64,000 bases of DNA from Isoperla grammatica (Eukaryota > Arthropoda > Insecta > Plecoptera > Perlodidae). The stretch lies in contig OX246740.1 in NCBI GenBank assembly GCA_945910005.1, positions 56,475,221-56,539,220 of the forward strand. The letters run 5' to 3'. The notes beneath the pieces are model-generated. The model did not search any database. It saw nothing but the letters and a program-made list of their open reading frames with translations, and had not been told where the DNA came from. A program made the translations under genes and the position numbers. Below, one piece after another: positions 14,501 through 27,600 of this stretch. The first letter of the stretch is position 1; each line of letters begins with the position of its first letter.

Positions 14501-15180
14501 CAATAGGTGGCGTTGTGAGTTATATAATTTTGTCTTTGTTACTTGAAGTGAATAACCTCCCCCCCTTCCACCCCCCTCATCATACAATAGGGATTGATCT
14601 GCCGCGAGCGTTCACTTCCATGAGTTAAGCTTGTAAGCAGAACTGCGGCTTTCTAGGAATTAACTTTATTGTGAATAATATGAGTACAGTCCAGAAACAC
14701 AATAACATGCTTAATTTAAGTAGGCGGTGAAAACAGTGAGTCTAATTTCATTATTCTTGTGAGCGTTTTTCCTATTCATAAAGAACAAAATTGAATGGAG
14801 AATTAAACGAACAAAACGAGTTAAAACGAACAAATTTTTGGAAATCTTTCTAAAAAGTTTCTTTTAAATCTCCTGGCACGTTCCTTCTAAAGCGCCACAA
14901 AGAATAAATGCGAACGGGTTATGATGTCTCAGAAGTCACAACACTCATCTAGGTTGTGCGGCACGTGCAATAGCAACAGGCAAGCAGCTCGGTAAAGTAC
15001 CCGGCGATTGTCTGAAGCTCACACACCATACAATAGCACAGAAAGTTCATTTTTACCTGTTGTCATTTCTCTTGGATTTAGAGGAAGAAAATTGTATAAA
15101 GGGGTCTCATAGTGTTTCCTCTGTAAGTTGCTTTGAAACTGATGAATGAAACACTATATTTAATGATGATGAACGCATAT
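5561..15180. other. Long gene-less AT-rich stretch
   Basis: Only short ORFs occur (about 100 codons or fewer), none with family-like composition. Visible structure includes a 10-bp perfect hairpin at 6616-6646, a (TA)n run at about 7560-7578, G homopolymers near 9533-9546, 11,268-11,282 and 11,951-11,961, and a TTTG/GGTTTT run at about 12,158-12,200. I see no exon, RNA gene or transposon ends. Confidence 0.5.
6616..6646. repeat. 10-bp perfect inverted repeat
   Basis: CACAGATAAC and its exact reverse complement GTTATCTGTG are separated by 11 nt. Function is unknown. It could be chance in 64 kb of AT-rich DNA. Confidence 0.6.
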
Positions 15181-15203
15181 CCTTTTAGCTCAATCGGTTG
15201 GTA

Positions 15204-15930
15204 TTCACAGAATTGAAAAAAATATACTATATTCGTTTTTCTTTGTTCTCTATTTTATTAATAATAGCGAATTGTAGTATTGTATATCGAAATACTTGTC
15301 GGCAAATATGTATTGAATTTGGAATATCAGAATAATGCAAATAGAAAATATGAAAATATCCCCAGGCAAGGTAATACGCATACATATTATAAAAAACAAT
15401 TTTCTTTTCCTGAAACCTTCCATGCCTAATATAAAAAAGAATGTAAACATCAAACTACTTTTGTTCTAAAATCATTGACTTAAACAAACGTAAGACTGAA
15501 CTGAAGCAAATATCAGTTTTCTATTTCACTCAACTTTACTCCTTGTTTATCTTGCAAATCTTCTGGAATCTTCCACAGCGTTAATTGCGCAAGCACGTTC
15601 AGCCCCATACATATTCAATATCGTGGCGCTGACTTAATTAAAGGAAAGCGATATTTCACACTAAATCACAACACAGTAGAGATTCATTCGTTGAAAAGTG
15701 GAAATCGCGGCGAGTGTAGTTTAGTTAAACGAAAGTCTCCCGAATGTTCTAACATTCGTATCGGTTGGACCAAAGTACCATTAATAAGAGTGAGCACCAA
15801 ATTCTCAAGGACATGACAGATTTTGTTTTACTTTGTTTAAAGCAATTTAACCAGCCGTAAATCGGTGATTCCTTATGGTGGGTGCCGGGTGGGCATACTA
15901 ACTTATGACGTATAAGAAGACGTTTAGTTT
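15204..15930. other. Gene-less stretch
   Basis: AT-rich with no supported ORF. Just upstream, at 15,187-15,203, TAGCTCAATCGG is an exact tRNA A-box word, but no B box follows, so no RNA gene is called. Confidence 0.5.
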
Positions 15931-15939
15931 CAAGGACTC

Positions 15940-16150
15940 GCCACGCCCACTACAACTTAGGCTCCAGGACATGACACTATCTACCGGATAAGAGTAGAAC
16001 GGCCTCCAGCCACGTTACGTCACCTGGAGCCCAATCACGTCACCGGAGACCAATCACTCCTTGCCCTGAGTGAGCACTATAACTAATTGAGCTTCGTTTC
16101 GTTGACAAAGAGACTCTGTAAATAACGGCTGCAAAGATAGTCCGGTCCTA
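15940..16150 (+). promoter_or_regulatory. Promoter-like cluster of CCAAT and CRE words
   Basis: Within about 40 bp there are two ACGTCA words (16,017 and 16,037, CREB/ATF half or near-full sites) and two CCAAT boxes (16,031 and 16,050). They form an imperfect direct repeat of the type ACGTCACC-GGAG-CCAATCAC. A CACGCCCAC box lies upstream near 15,945 and CTATAAC follows at 16,077-16,083, about 25 bp after the last CCAAT. Downstream GGGGTAGGTTT near 16,190 could act as a splice donor. No ORF follows, so this could be a noncoding first exon, an LTR fragment or coincidence. The evidence is motifs only. Confidence 0.35.
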
Positions 16151-16202
16151 TTAGAGTCAAGAGTAGTTTGTGGGGACAACCGTTGACCCGGGGTAGGTTT
16201 CA

Positions 16203-16232
16203 ACAGTGATCCGTAGTAACTACTACATCACT
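16203..16232. repeat. Strong imperfect hairpin
   Basis: CAGTGAT and ATCACTG pair around inner GTAGT and ACTAC halves, giving a stem of about 12 pairs with a small interruption. It lies just downstream of the promoter-like patch. Its role is unknown. Confidence 0.55.
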
Positions 16233-16339
16233 GTGAGAATCGGTCGAGGTGGGTTTGGGTTCCTCCTCGGGTGATCGGTACCCGCAAAGAGACCTATCGT
16301 ACACATCTTTTATCACACTATTTCTCATTCATCATGACT

Positions 16340-18700
16340 TTTCTCACCTTTTCAATTTTTTTGTCCCTGTTTTTCTTTTCATTCTCGTTTTTTGATTTGT
16401 TAAAATGATTTGATATTTTGTTAATGTGCACATTTATGGTTTATTGAATGTGGTTTATAAATTAATATGCACGTCTGGCCAGCTTGCTCGGCTTGCAGAC
16501 CGTATTAGTCTCAATTATTGTTTGTTATTCGAACGGATAAACTATCTTGGGGATAGATTCACTTAGGAAATTGTTCTATAGGAGGAAATTGCTCTTTGAC
16601 AGACGACAGATTTGATTTGTTGGTCAATCTCGAGTGAAACCCCGAGCGCTGCAAGTCTGTTGCTCTCTCATTGATTAAGAGCTACGGGCTACAGTTGATC
16701 TGATACATTAAAGAAAATACTCTACTTATCTTTGATTGGGACCTTTGCAACGTTCCAAATATCGCGTCAAAGTCTTCCTTAGAGTATCAAACCCCTAGAG
16801 CCAGACAAATATAACAATCTAGTTTGATAGTATGCATTATACTATTTGTATTGTTTTCTGATGCATGTAATAATATGACTCGTCCAATGGTTTATTCATC
16901 TGAATGAATGAATAATTATTATATTTTCACTGGCATCGAATTATACATGCATTTATTTTGAGCGGTGATGTATCTTACCTTGCAAGGGGGGAGGGGGGGG
17001 GGGGTCACGTAGAAAATTGACTAACTTTACATGAAAAATAAAACACCCTTCCGAACTTATTAAAAAAAGTTTGCACCGTTGTACCAATCTACGTTTCTTT
17101 TAATTAAAGTTTCTTGAAATAACCTGTAATTTCATTACATCCACCTAGAAGAAAATGTTATTTTGCTGTTTTTTACTTGAAAGTTCTTTAATAAAGCTCT
17201 TAGAATGTTATACTGGTTGCAATACACACAAAACGAATGCATCAACTCATACTTCTCGTATCCAAGTTTCACCGGTCGAAGTGGTAGAATGAGTTAGCTG
17301 AGAGAGCTGGATCACGTTAGATGATTATTGTAACGCTGAGATTACTCAGCCGCAATGGACGAATATTGTCACTCAACTATCTACACCGAAAGCGTTCTTT
17401 TTCGGTGCACTTTATCGTCTCAACTTGTGTATAGTTTACACGCTCAGGTAATCAAGTACAGGTCTGTGCAGCGTTAGTGTCGCCACTGTTTACACTGGAC
17501 TGTACACAGAGTTGCATGTTTACTGCACACGACGGGTGTTATTGCTGCATAGAATCACAAACACATTTATTGCGCACGCACGCACGGAGATGAGCTTTTC
17601 CATACTCATATTTCATGCCAGGTATAATCTTTGCGCCACTATTCCAAACTGTGCAATGCCTGATTTATAATTTCATTTAAAGTACTATAATTAGTAAATG
17701 AAATAAAAAAATTCACCTTTTCGCATTCACGACTCCTTATTAATGTTAATGTGAGCTTGCTTAAGCTTTTACTGACAATCAAAGAGATGCGTATTTTATG
17801 CTGGATTTAAATCTCGTTAGATCCGTTCGTAAGAACCGGGCTCGGATGAAGAAGCTGCAGCGTCCAGAGATGTTTTAATATAATTAGATCTCAGCTCCCA
17901 GCGTAAGACGCTAAAATAATTCCCTAATGAGGCGCCAATTAAATCTTTTCATTTCATTTCACCGATGTTTCGTCAATGAACTGAGAATGTTGTTCGCTTT
18001 TTCCCCCAAGCGAAGTCGCAGGGCTTGTTTCGAATTTCTACAAGAATTGTTGAGGGAGGGTTTCGATACAACGAGGACGATTATTCACCTCTCAGTTTTG
18101 GTACAAGTATCTTAAATAGATGAAAAGAGGCAACCAAATTCAATTAAAAAATTTGTACTTCTATTTCTCAATAATGTTTAAAGTATCATACATATCACGC
18201 ATACATATCACGCTTTTTTATGAACACGTTAAAGTATTGTTATTTTAACGTTTATTTATCAATGGCGTGGTATTCAATTATTTTTGGCATAAATACCTTT
18301 TGAGAACCACAAATTAAAAAAAAAATCTAAATTTTCTTCAAACAACGCAAATTCATTTATTCATTTATTTTACAGTCCTTACCTAGAAACACCTCGATAC
18401 TTTTGCCAAGCAATGCATTGTTCCCAGCGTGTTTTTCAGCGGCCCGCGAGTAGAGTGCGGCATTAGTTTCCCACGAAAACCTTCGCTTTAGGGAATTCTG
18501 GTCGATTTCCGGGCCCGAATCTGTCTAGATGGAAAGCTCCATCACTTACGCTGGTTTACGCTGTCTGGTATCTTTATCCTCTTAACGCGTATCTATAGTC
18601 TTCATTATTTAGCCACACAGTTGAACAGAGAGTTCTACACCTGTCCTGGACAAACCTTACTCAACCAAACTTGTTCATTACAATTGGCCAATCTGATTGT
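16340..18700. other. Gene-less stretch
   Basis: No coding region is supported. There is a G-rich run at about 16,986-17,003 and otherwise AT-rich sequence. Nothing recognisable was seen. Confidence 0.5.
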
Positions 18701-18734
18701 TCTCAATCTTGAGCCGCTTGTCTGTCTAAATGAT

Positions 18735-18890
18735 GATGATAATTGTTGCTTTACGTCTCTATTGTTGTTGTTATATTCGAGACAAGGGTGAGAGATGGAG
18801 ATAAAGGGGTTATACAAAAAAACGTGTCTTATGCGGGATTTAAACCTACGTTCCTTAGATGCCATAGCTTAGGACCTGCCCCCCAACCGC
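18735..18890 (-). mobile_element. Candidate tRNA-derived SINE
   Basis: Read on the minus strand, GGTTTAAATCC at 18,847-18,837 fits a pol III B box and is followed by CCCGCATAAGAC. About 45 nt before it, TAGATGATGCGG resembles an A box. Further 3' there is a T-rich patch and then an AAC-rich segment (ATAACAACAACAATAG), as in SINE bodies with short-repeat tails. No target duplication was located and the ends are approximate. A degenerate tRNA pseudogene is the alternative. Confidence 0.45.
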
Positions 18891-19867
18891 ATCATCTACC
18901 GTGGACAACGCATATTTATACAGAAACAAAATTAAAAATCACATAGAAGTTTTACCTAAGCTATACTGTCTTTATGTTAAAATGACCCACGGGGTTAAAA
19001 GTAAAAAACAAGTGATGTAAATCACAAAGCTAAATGTTGACCAATGGGAGGGTGATGTGGCGAGATGTTGGATTAGAGGTGATGTGGTCGTGTTAATTCA
19101 ATCAAGTCATCGGACAAGAGCTGCTTTAGATTTGCTTCAGAACAGCGTATACACAATTAATAACGTATATTTCTTTAATCTAATTTAATAGCGTTGCAAA
19201 GTGAAACAATGTCTATATGATGATTGAGTGTAGCTTCAGAACCAAAGTCCAACGCGTCTTGTCCCCGCAGAGTAACACGAATTATTCCTACAATCACTTT
19301 GAGTTATGAGAGAGCGTCGATGCGCTCGGATCGTCATACGAAGATACCCGAGGGATCCCGAACCAGAGAGTGAAGAGAGTTGATTGAAAGCTCGTCAAGT
19401 GTGTTCTTCTATCAGACCAACAGGGAGTTCTTGACCACTACAATTAAAAATGGATGAATTCAGTTGGGGTCGAACCACTATACGCAAGGTCTCGAAACGA
19501 AATATTATGTATTTTACTTCCGAGAACAGAAATGTTAAAAGTTGACTCTTTATAAAATTAATTGAAAATTCTCCGGAAGCTATTCTAAAAATTTAAATTA
19601 ATGATGTGAAATAGGAACGAGATTTTCATTAAATTGTCAGAAAGGTTCATTTGTTCAAGTTGTATTGTAAAATTAATTAAAATTAGGGGTAATTATTTTC
19701 CAAAGATCTATAACTACGTCCACGTTTAGCACACAAGTGAGTTTCAGTCTCTCCAATATGAAATACTCGGAAATAGAAATAAAAAAACAAAATGGGAAAA
19801 AATTCTCTGAAAATCACATACAAATAAATCCATAGAATATAATTTTAACATATTGCATCAGAGCTGT

Positions 19868-20170
19868 TTAGTGTGAGCGCAATAGACTCGATAGGAGGCT
19901 TCAGGTTCGAACCTTGACGCGGGCAACCAAGGGCAAGGTGCTTTGACTGCCCTAGTCTGTGGCCTAGATAACGTCATAATGCCTCGTGTCCCCAATCACA
20001 GACTAAATTAGGTCCCGTCCGGTATTTGCTCGGCTGATGCAAATCTTGGCCTATCTGCAAGCGGAAGGCAATCTCGCCCCTGGGATTGAATCTCCAGCCA
20101 CAAGTCAGAGTCGAGGTGGGACCGACTTAATATGCTCGACCTTGTGGAAGATGTGTTGGGCAACACCCTT
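19868..20170 (+). mobile_element. Candidate tRNA-derived SINE
   Basis: A well-formed T-arm lies at 19,901-19,917: stem TCAGG, loop TTCGAAC, stem CTTGA. It contains a near-ideal B box, GGTTCGAACC. TAGTGTGAGCGC at about 19,869 is a weak A box at normal spacing. The following ~250 bp is noticeably more GC-rich than its surroundings and has no ORF, as expected for a SINE body. The tRNA acceptor stem is not recognisable. The 3' end and target duplication were not identified. Confidence 0.5.
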
Positions 20171-20660
20171 GAAACACGTGACAAAATACGTTAAAATGTG
20201 TTTTTAATTATGATTTGTACTTAAGCAATTGTTACTTTATGTTTTCGGGAATAACCGTTTTTTGTACATTAAATGGAGAACCTAATGTTTTAGCTATAGA
20301 TAGTAGAGATGCCCTTAGAAACGATGTGCTATACATTAAATAACACGCACATTATTACCGAAAACATCATGTTCAAACATAATTCATTATTCAATACATG
20401 AAAGCTTACGATAAAGTATATATATATCAACAAACAGTTTTCATTATGCATAGTTTGTTAAACTTTGTTGATCTAATTAAGTAAAATATTTTATTGGTTT
20501 GACCGAAATAATTTATTAGCACTTGTATTGTGTTTACTCATAAATTTTTCTTCACTTTCCTATACATAGAGTGGATAATTGGATCATACTTGACAGAAAG
20601 AGACAAAATAAATTGAAATCTAGTATTTGTGCCCTATAACTGACATCTGCTTGACAGCTG

Positions 20661-20737
20661 GATGTGTGAATGTGTGGATATGTGTGGATGTGTGGATGTG
20701 TGAATGTGTGGATATGTGTGGATGTGTGGATGTGTGA
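20661..20737. repeat. 34-bp minisatellite built on TGTGGA
   Basis: Two full 34-bp units start at 20,661 and 20,695, with a partial third at 20,729. Each unit is itself made of GATGTGTG, AATGTGTG and GATATGTG words, so the array has two levels of periodicity. Confidence 0.9.
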
Positions 20738-21105
20738 CTAAAGTCATACTCAACCCGGCACTTCCACCAAATAAGACAACTCCCATTATCAGAAAACACT
20801 CTCCCTCTAGACAGCTTCGTATACGTGTGACAAGCTGCCTTGTACTATTTAGTTTTCCTTGTTGCCGTAAGTACTGTACATAGAAGCCACATTATAAACT
20901 ACTTCCGCCCCTTCTCTACGGACTAACGTATTTGAATCTGATGCTACAGACGAAATACTTCAAACTTTGTGGAGCTCGAAACGGAACTAAGTAGATCTGT
21001 CCTCATGGTGACCGGTGCCCGCAAAGGGGGCTCTTGTGCATTTCTTTTATAATTCCTTGATTCATCCAACGATACCTACATCATTGTTCCTCTTCTTACA
21101 ATCAA

Positions 21106-21123
21106 CCCCCCCCCCCCCCCCCC
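21106..21123. repeat. 18-base C homopolymer
   Basis: An uninterrupted run of 18 C, followed by TCCCC. One of several long G/C homopolymers in the window. Length in an assembly is often unreliable for such runs. Confidence 0.8.
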
Positions 21124-21556
21124 TCCCCTTATTTTGGATTCCCTTATGACGCGACCTCAGCGATGTGCAATGGATCTGCTTCGACCTTGTCGAATACGCT
21201 TACGTCATATAACACCAAATTCTATCTAGCTAACCAAAGGGATTAAAATAAAATTAACGCGCAAGCCAGAAGAGTGAAAGCCAATCAAGTTCGAGGGCTC
21301 GGCTAACTATGCGGCGCGCTTAGACCCGGCCCGTGAGAGGTATCCTGTGTCATCCACGCGGCCTATAATGTGATAAGGGATGAAATTACATTTCAAGTTT
21401 GGGCCTCTTCGTAACAGGATGACAAAAGCCCGGAGTCTTGGCTAATGTTCTTCCGAGGGTTTAACATTAGGTGGTTGAGGTTGAGAAGGCTGTGAGGGAT
21501 CTCTTCTTCGTCAAGTGCTTTGATTCACTTATCGTACGATTACCCTCGATGTCGTT

Positions 21557-21564
21557 CATAGAAC
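21557..21564. repeat. Left target-site duplication CATAGAAC
   Basis: CATAGAAC abuts the first base of the hAT-like terminus and is repeated exactly at 38,794-38,801, immediately after the other terminus. Eight-base duplications are the hallmark of hAT insertions. Confidence 0.9.
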
Positions 21565-21612
21565 CAGGGGCGGATCTAGCCTTGATTCATTGGGGGGGGG
21601 GGGTTTCAAGGC

Positions 21613-24600
21613 AAGTAAACAGACACCTACACTCATGCTGTCATATTACATTCTTATACTTAACCGCCAGTTGCGTCACGCTGATTCAACTAACGTAAAC
21701 AGGTACCTACACTCATGCTGTCAAATTACATTCTTATACTTAGCCGCCATTTGCGTCACGCTGATTCAACTAAAGTAAACAGGTACCTACACTCATGCTG
21801 TCAAATTACATTCTTATACTTAACCGCCATTTGCGTCACGCTGATTCAACTAAAGTAAACAGATACCTAAACTCATGCTGTCATATTACATTCTTACCCT
21901 TAACCGCAGGTGCGTCTTGCTGATTCAACTAAAGTAAACAGACACCTACACTCATGCTGTCATATAACATTCTTATACTCAACCGCAGGTGCGTCTTGCT
22001 AGTTCAACTAAAGTAAACAGTTACCTACACTCATGCTGTCATATTACATTCTTATACTTAACCGCAGGTGCGTCTTGCTGGTTTAACAAAAGTAAACAGA
22101 CACCTACACTCATGCTGTCATATTACATTCCAATACTTAACCGCCAGTTGCGTCTTGCTGATTCAACTAAAGTAAACAGATACCTACACTCATGCTGTCA
22201 TATAATATTCTAGTACTTAAACGCAGGTGCGTCTTACTGAATCAACTAAAGTAAACAGATACCTACACTCATGCTGTCATATAACATTCTCATACTTAAC
22301 CGCCAGTTGCGTCTTGCTGATTCAACTAAAGTAAACAGATACCTACACTCATGCTGTCATATTACATTCTTATACTTAACCGCAGGTGCGTCACGCTGAT
22401 TCAACTAATGTAAACAGACAACTATACTCATGCTGTCATATAACATTCTTATACTTAACCGCAGGTGCGTCACGCTGATTCAACTAAAGTTAACAGACAC
22501 CTACACTAATGCTGTCATATTACATTCTTATACTTAACCGCCAATTGCGTCACGCTGATTGATATAAAGTAAACAGATACCTAAACTCATGCTGTCATAA
22601 TACTTTCTTATATGTAACCGCCAGTTCTTGACGCTGATTCAACTAAAGGAAACAGACACCTACACTCATGCTGTCATAATACATTCTTATACTTAACCGC
22701 CAATTGCGTCACGCTGATTTATATAAAGTAAACAGATACCTACACTCATGCTGTCATATAACATTCTTATACTTAACCGCAGGTGCGTGTTGCTGATTCC
22801 ACTAGAGTAAACAGACACCTACACTCATGCTGTCATATTACATTCTTATACTTAAGCGCAGTTGCGTCTTGCTGATTCAACTAAAGTAAACAGACACCTA
22901 CACTCATGCTGTCATATTACATTCTTATACTTAACCGCAGGTGCGTCTTGCTGATTCAACTAAAGTAAACAGACACCTACACTCATGCTGTCATATTACA
23001 TTCTTATACTTAACCGCAGGTGCGTCTTGCTGATTCAACTAAAGGAAACAGACACCTACACTCATGCTGTCATAATACATTCTTATACTTAACCGCCAAT
23101 TGCGTCACGCTGATTTATATAAAGAAAACACCCACCTACACTCATGCTGTCATATAACATTCTTATACTTAACCGCAGGTGCGTGTTGCTGATTCCACTA
23201 AAGTAATCAGACACCTACACTCATGCTGTCATATTACATTCTTATACTTAACCGCAGTTGCGTCTTGCTGATTCAACTAAAGTAAACAGACACCTACACT
23301 CATGCTGTCATATAACATTCTTATACTTAACCGCAGGTGCGTCTTGCTGATTCAACTAAAAAAACAGACACCTACACTCATGCTGTCATATTACATTCTT
23401 ATACTTAACCTCAGGTGCGTCTTGCTGATTCCATTAAAGTAAACAGACACCTACACTCATGCTGTCATATTACATTCTTATAATTAACCTCAGGTGCGTT
23501 TTGCTGATTCAACTAAAGTAAACAGACACCTACACTTATGCTGTCATATTACATTCCAATACTTAACCGCCAGTTGCGTCTTGCTGATTCAACTAAAGTA
23601 AACAGATACCTACACTCATGCTGTCATATAACATTCTAGTACTTAAACGCAGGTGCGTCTTACTGAATTAACTAAAGTAAACAGATACCTACACTCATGC
23701 TGTCATATAACATTCTCATACTTAACCGCCAGTTGCGTCTTGCTGATTCAACTAAAGTAAACAGATACCTACACTCATGCTGTCATATTACATTCTTATA
23801 CTTAACCGCAGGTGCGTCACGCTGATTCAACTAATGTAAACAGACAACTATACTCATGCTGTCATATAACATTCTTATACTTAACCGCAGGTGCGTCACG
23901 CTGATTCAACTAAAGTAAACACACCTACACTATTGCTGTCATATTACATTCTTACACTTAACCGCCAATTGCGTCACGCTGATTGATATAAAGTAAACAG
24001 ATACCTAAACTCATGCTGTCATAATACTTTCTTATACTTAACCGCAGGTGCGTCTTGCTGATTCAACTTAAGGAAACAGACACCTACACTCATGCTGTCA
24101 TAATACATTCTTATACTTAACCGCCAATTGCGTCACGCTGATTTATATAAAGTAAACAGATACCTACACTCATGCTGTCATATAACATTCTTATACTTAA
24201 CCGCAGGTGCGTGTTGCTGATTCCACTAAAGTAAACAGACACCTACACTCATGCTGTCATATTACATTCTTATACTTAACCGCAGGTGCGTCTTGCTGAT
24301 TCAACTAAAGTTAACAGACACCTACACTCATGATGTCATATTACATTCTTATACTTAACCTCAGGTGCGTATTGCTGATTCCATTAAAGTAAACAGACAC
24401 CTACACTCATGCTGTCATATAACATTCTTATAATTAACCTCAGGTGCGTTTTGCTGATTCAACTAAAGTAAACAGATACCTACACTCATGCTGTCATATT
24501 ACATTCTTATACTTAACCTCAAGTGCGTCACGCTGATTCCACTAAAGTAAACAGATACCTACACTCATGCTGACATATTACATTCCTATACTTAACCGCA

Positions 24601-27600
24601 GGTGAGTCACGCTGATTCAACTAAAGTAAACAGATACCTACACTCATGCTGTCATATTACATTCCTATACTTAACCGCAGGTGCGTCTTGCTGATTCCAC
24701 TTAAGTAAACAGATACCTACAATCATGCTGTCATATTACATTCCTATACTTAACCGCAGGTGCATCACGCAGATTCAACTCAAGTAAACAGATACCTACA
24801 CCAATGCTGTCATATTACATTCTTATACTTAACCGCAGGTGCGTCTTGCTGATTCAACTAAAGTAAACAGATACCTACACCCATGCTGTCATATTACATT
24901 CTTATACTTAACCGCAGGTGCGTCTTGCTGATTCAACTAAAGTAAACAGATACCTACACCCATGCTGTCATATTACATTCTTATACTTAACAACAGGTGC
25001 GTCTTGCTGAATCAACTAAAGTAAACAGATACCTTCACCTGTGCTGTCATATTACATTCTTATACTTAACCGCAGGTGCGTCTTGCTGATTCAACTAAAG
25101 TAAACAGATACCTACACCCGTGCTGTCATATTACATTCTTTTACTTAACCGCAGGTGCGTCACGCTGATTCAACTAAAGTAAACAGATACCTCCACTCAT
25201 GCTGTCATATTACATTCTTATACTCAACCGCCAGTTGCGTCCTGCTCGTTCAACTAAAGAAAACAGATACCTCCACTCATGCTGTCATATTACATTCTTA
25301 TACTCAACCGCCAGGTGCGTCCTGCTGGTTTAACTAAAGTAAACAGATACCTACACTCATGCTGTCATATTACATTCTTATACTTAACCGCAGGTGCGTC
25401 CTGCTCGTTCAACTAAAGTAAACAGATACCTACACTCATGCTGTCATATTACATTCCTATACTTAACCGCAGGTGCGTCTTGCTGATTCCACTTAAGTAA
25501 ACAGATACCTACAATCATGCTGTCATATTACATTCCTATACTTAACCGCAGGTGCATCACGCAGATTCAACTCAAGTAAACAGATACCTACACCAATGCT
25601 GTCATATTACATTCTTATACTTAACCGCAGGTGCGTCTTGCTGATTCAACTAAAGTAAACAGATACCTACACCCATGCTGTCATATTACATTCTTATACT
25701 TAACCGCAGGTGCGTCTTGCTGATTCAACTAAAGTAAACAGATACCTACACCCATGCTGTCATATTACATTCTTATACTTAACAACAGGTGCGTCTTGCT
25801 GAATCAACTAAAGTAAACAGATACCTTCACCTGTGCTGTCATATTACATTCTTATACTTAACCGCAGGTGCGTCTTGCTGATTCAACTAAAGTAAACAGA
25901 TACCTACACCCGTGCTGTCATATTACATTCTTTTACTTAACCGCAGGTGCGTCACGCTGATTCAACTAAAGTAAACAGATACCTACACCCGTGCTGTCAT
26001 ATTACATTCTTTTACTTAACCGCAGGTGCGTCCTGCTCGTTCAACTAAAGAAAACAGATACCTCCACTCATGCTGTCATATAACATTCTTATACTTAACC
26101 TCAGGTGCGTCCTGCTGGTTCAACTAAAGTAAACAGATACCTACACTCATGCTGTCATATAACATTCTTATACTTAACCGCAGGTGCGTCCTGCTGGTTC
26201 AACTAAAGTTAACAGACACCTACACTCATGCTGTCATATAACATTCTTATACTTAACCTCAGGTGCGTCCTGCTCGTTCAACTAAAGTAAACAGATACCT
26301 ACACCCATGCTGTCATATTACATTCTAATACTTAACCGCAGGTGCGTCCTGCTGGTTCAACTAAAGTAAACAGACACCTACACTCATGCTGTCATATAAC
26401 ATTCTTATACTTAACCGCCAGGTGCGTCCTGCTCGTTCAACTAAGGTAAACAGACACCTACACTCATGCTGTCATATTACATTCTTATACTTAACCGCAG
26501 GTGCGTCCTGCTCGTTCAACTAAAGTAAACAGACACCTACACTCATGCTGCCATATTACATTCTTATACTTAACCGCTGGTGCGTCCTGCTGGTTCAACT
26601 AAAGTAAACAGACACCTACACCCATGCTGTCATATTACATTCTTATACTTAACCGCAGGTGCGTCCTGCTGGTTCAACTAAAGTAAACAGACACCTACAC
26701 TCATGCTGTCATATAACATTCTTATACTTAACCGCAGGTGCGTCCTGCTGGTTCAACTAAAGTAAACAGACACCTACACTCATGCTGTCATATAACATTC
26801 TTATACTTAACCTCAGGTGCGTCCTGCTCGTTCAACTAAAGTAAACAGACACCTACACTCATGCTGTCATATAACATTCTTATACTTAACCGCAGGTGCG
26901 TCCTGCTCGTTCAACTAAAGTAAACAGATACCTACACTCATGCTATCATATAACATTCTTATACTTAACCGCAGGTGCGTCCTGCTCGTTCAACTAAAGT
27001 AAACAGATACCTACACTCATGCTATCATATAACATTCTTATACTTAACCGCCAGGTGCGTCCTGCTCGTTCAACTAAGGTAAACAGACACCTACACTCAT
27101 GCTGTCATATTACATTCTTATACTTAACCGCAGGTGCGTCCTGCTCGTTCAACTAAAGTAAACAGACACCTACACTCATGCTGCCATATTACATTCTTAT
27201 ACTTAACCGCTGGTGCGTCCTGCTGGTTCAACTAAAGTAAACAGACACCTACACCCATGCTGTCATATTACATTCTTATACTTAACCGCAGGTGCGTCCT
27301 GCTCGTTCAACTAAAGTAAACAGATACCTACACTCATGCTGTCATATTACATTCTTATACTTAACCGCTGGTGCGTCCTGCTCGTTCAACTAAAGTAAAC
27401 AGACACCTACACTCATGCTGCCATATTACATTCTTATACTTAACCGCTGGTGCGTCCTGCTGGTTCAACTAAAGTAAACAGACACCTACACTCATGCTGT
27501 CATATTACATTCTTATACTTAACCGCAGGTGCGTCCTGCTCGTTCAACTAAAGTAAACAGATACCTACACTCATGCTGTCATATTACATTCTTATACTTA

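Noticed and set aside
15187..15203. Exact tRNA A-box word TAGCTCAATCGG
   Set aside because: No B box, T-arm or acceptor stem within tRNA distance, so no tRNA or SINE can be supported.
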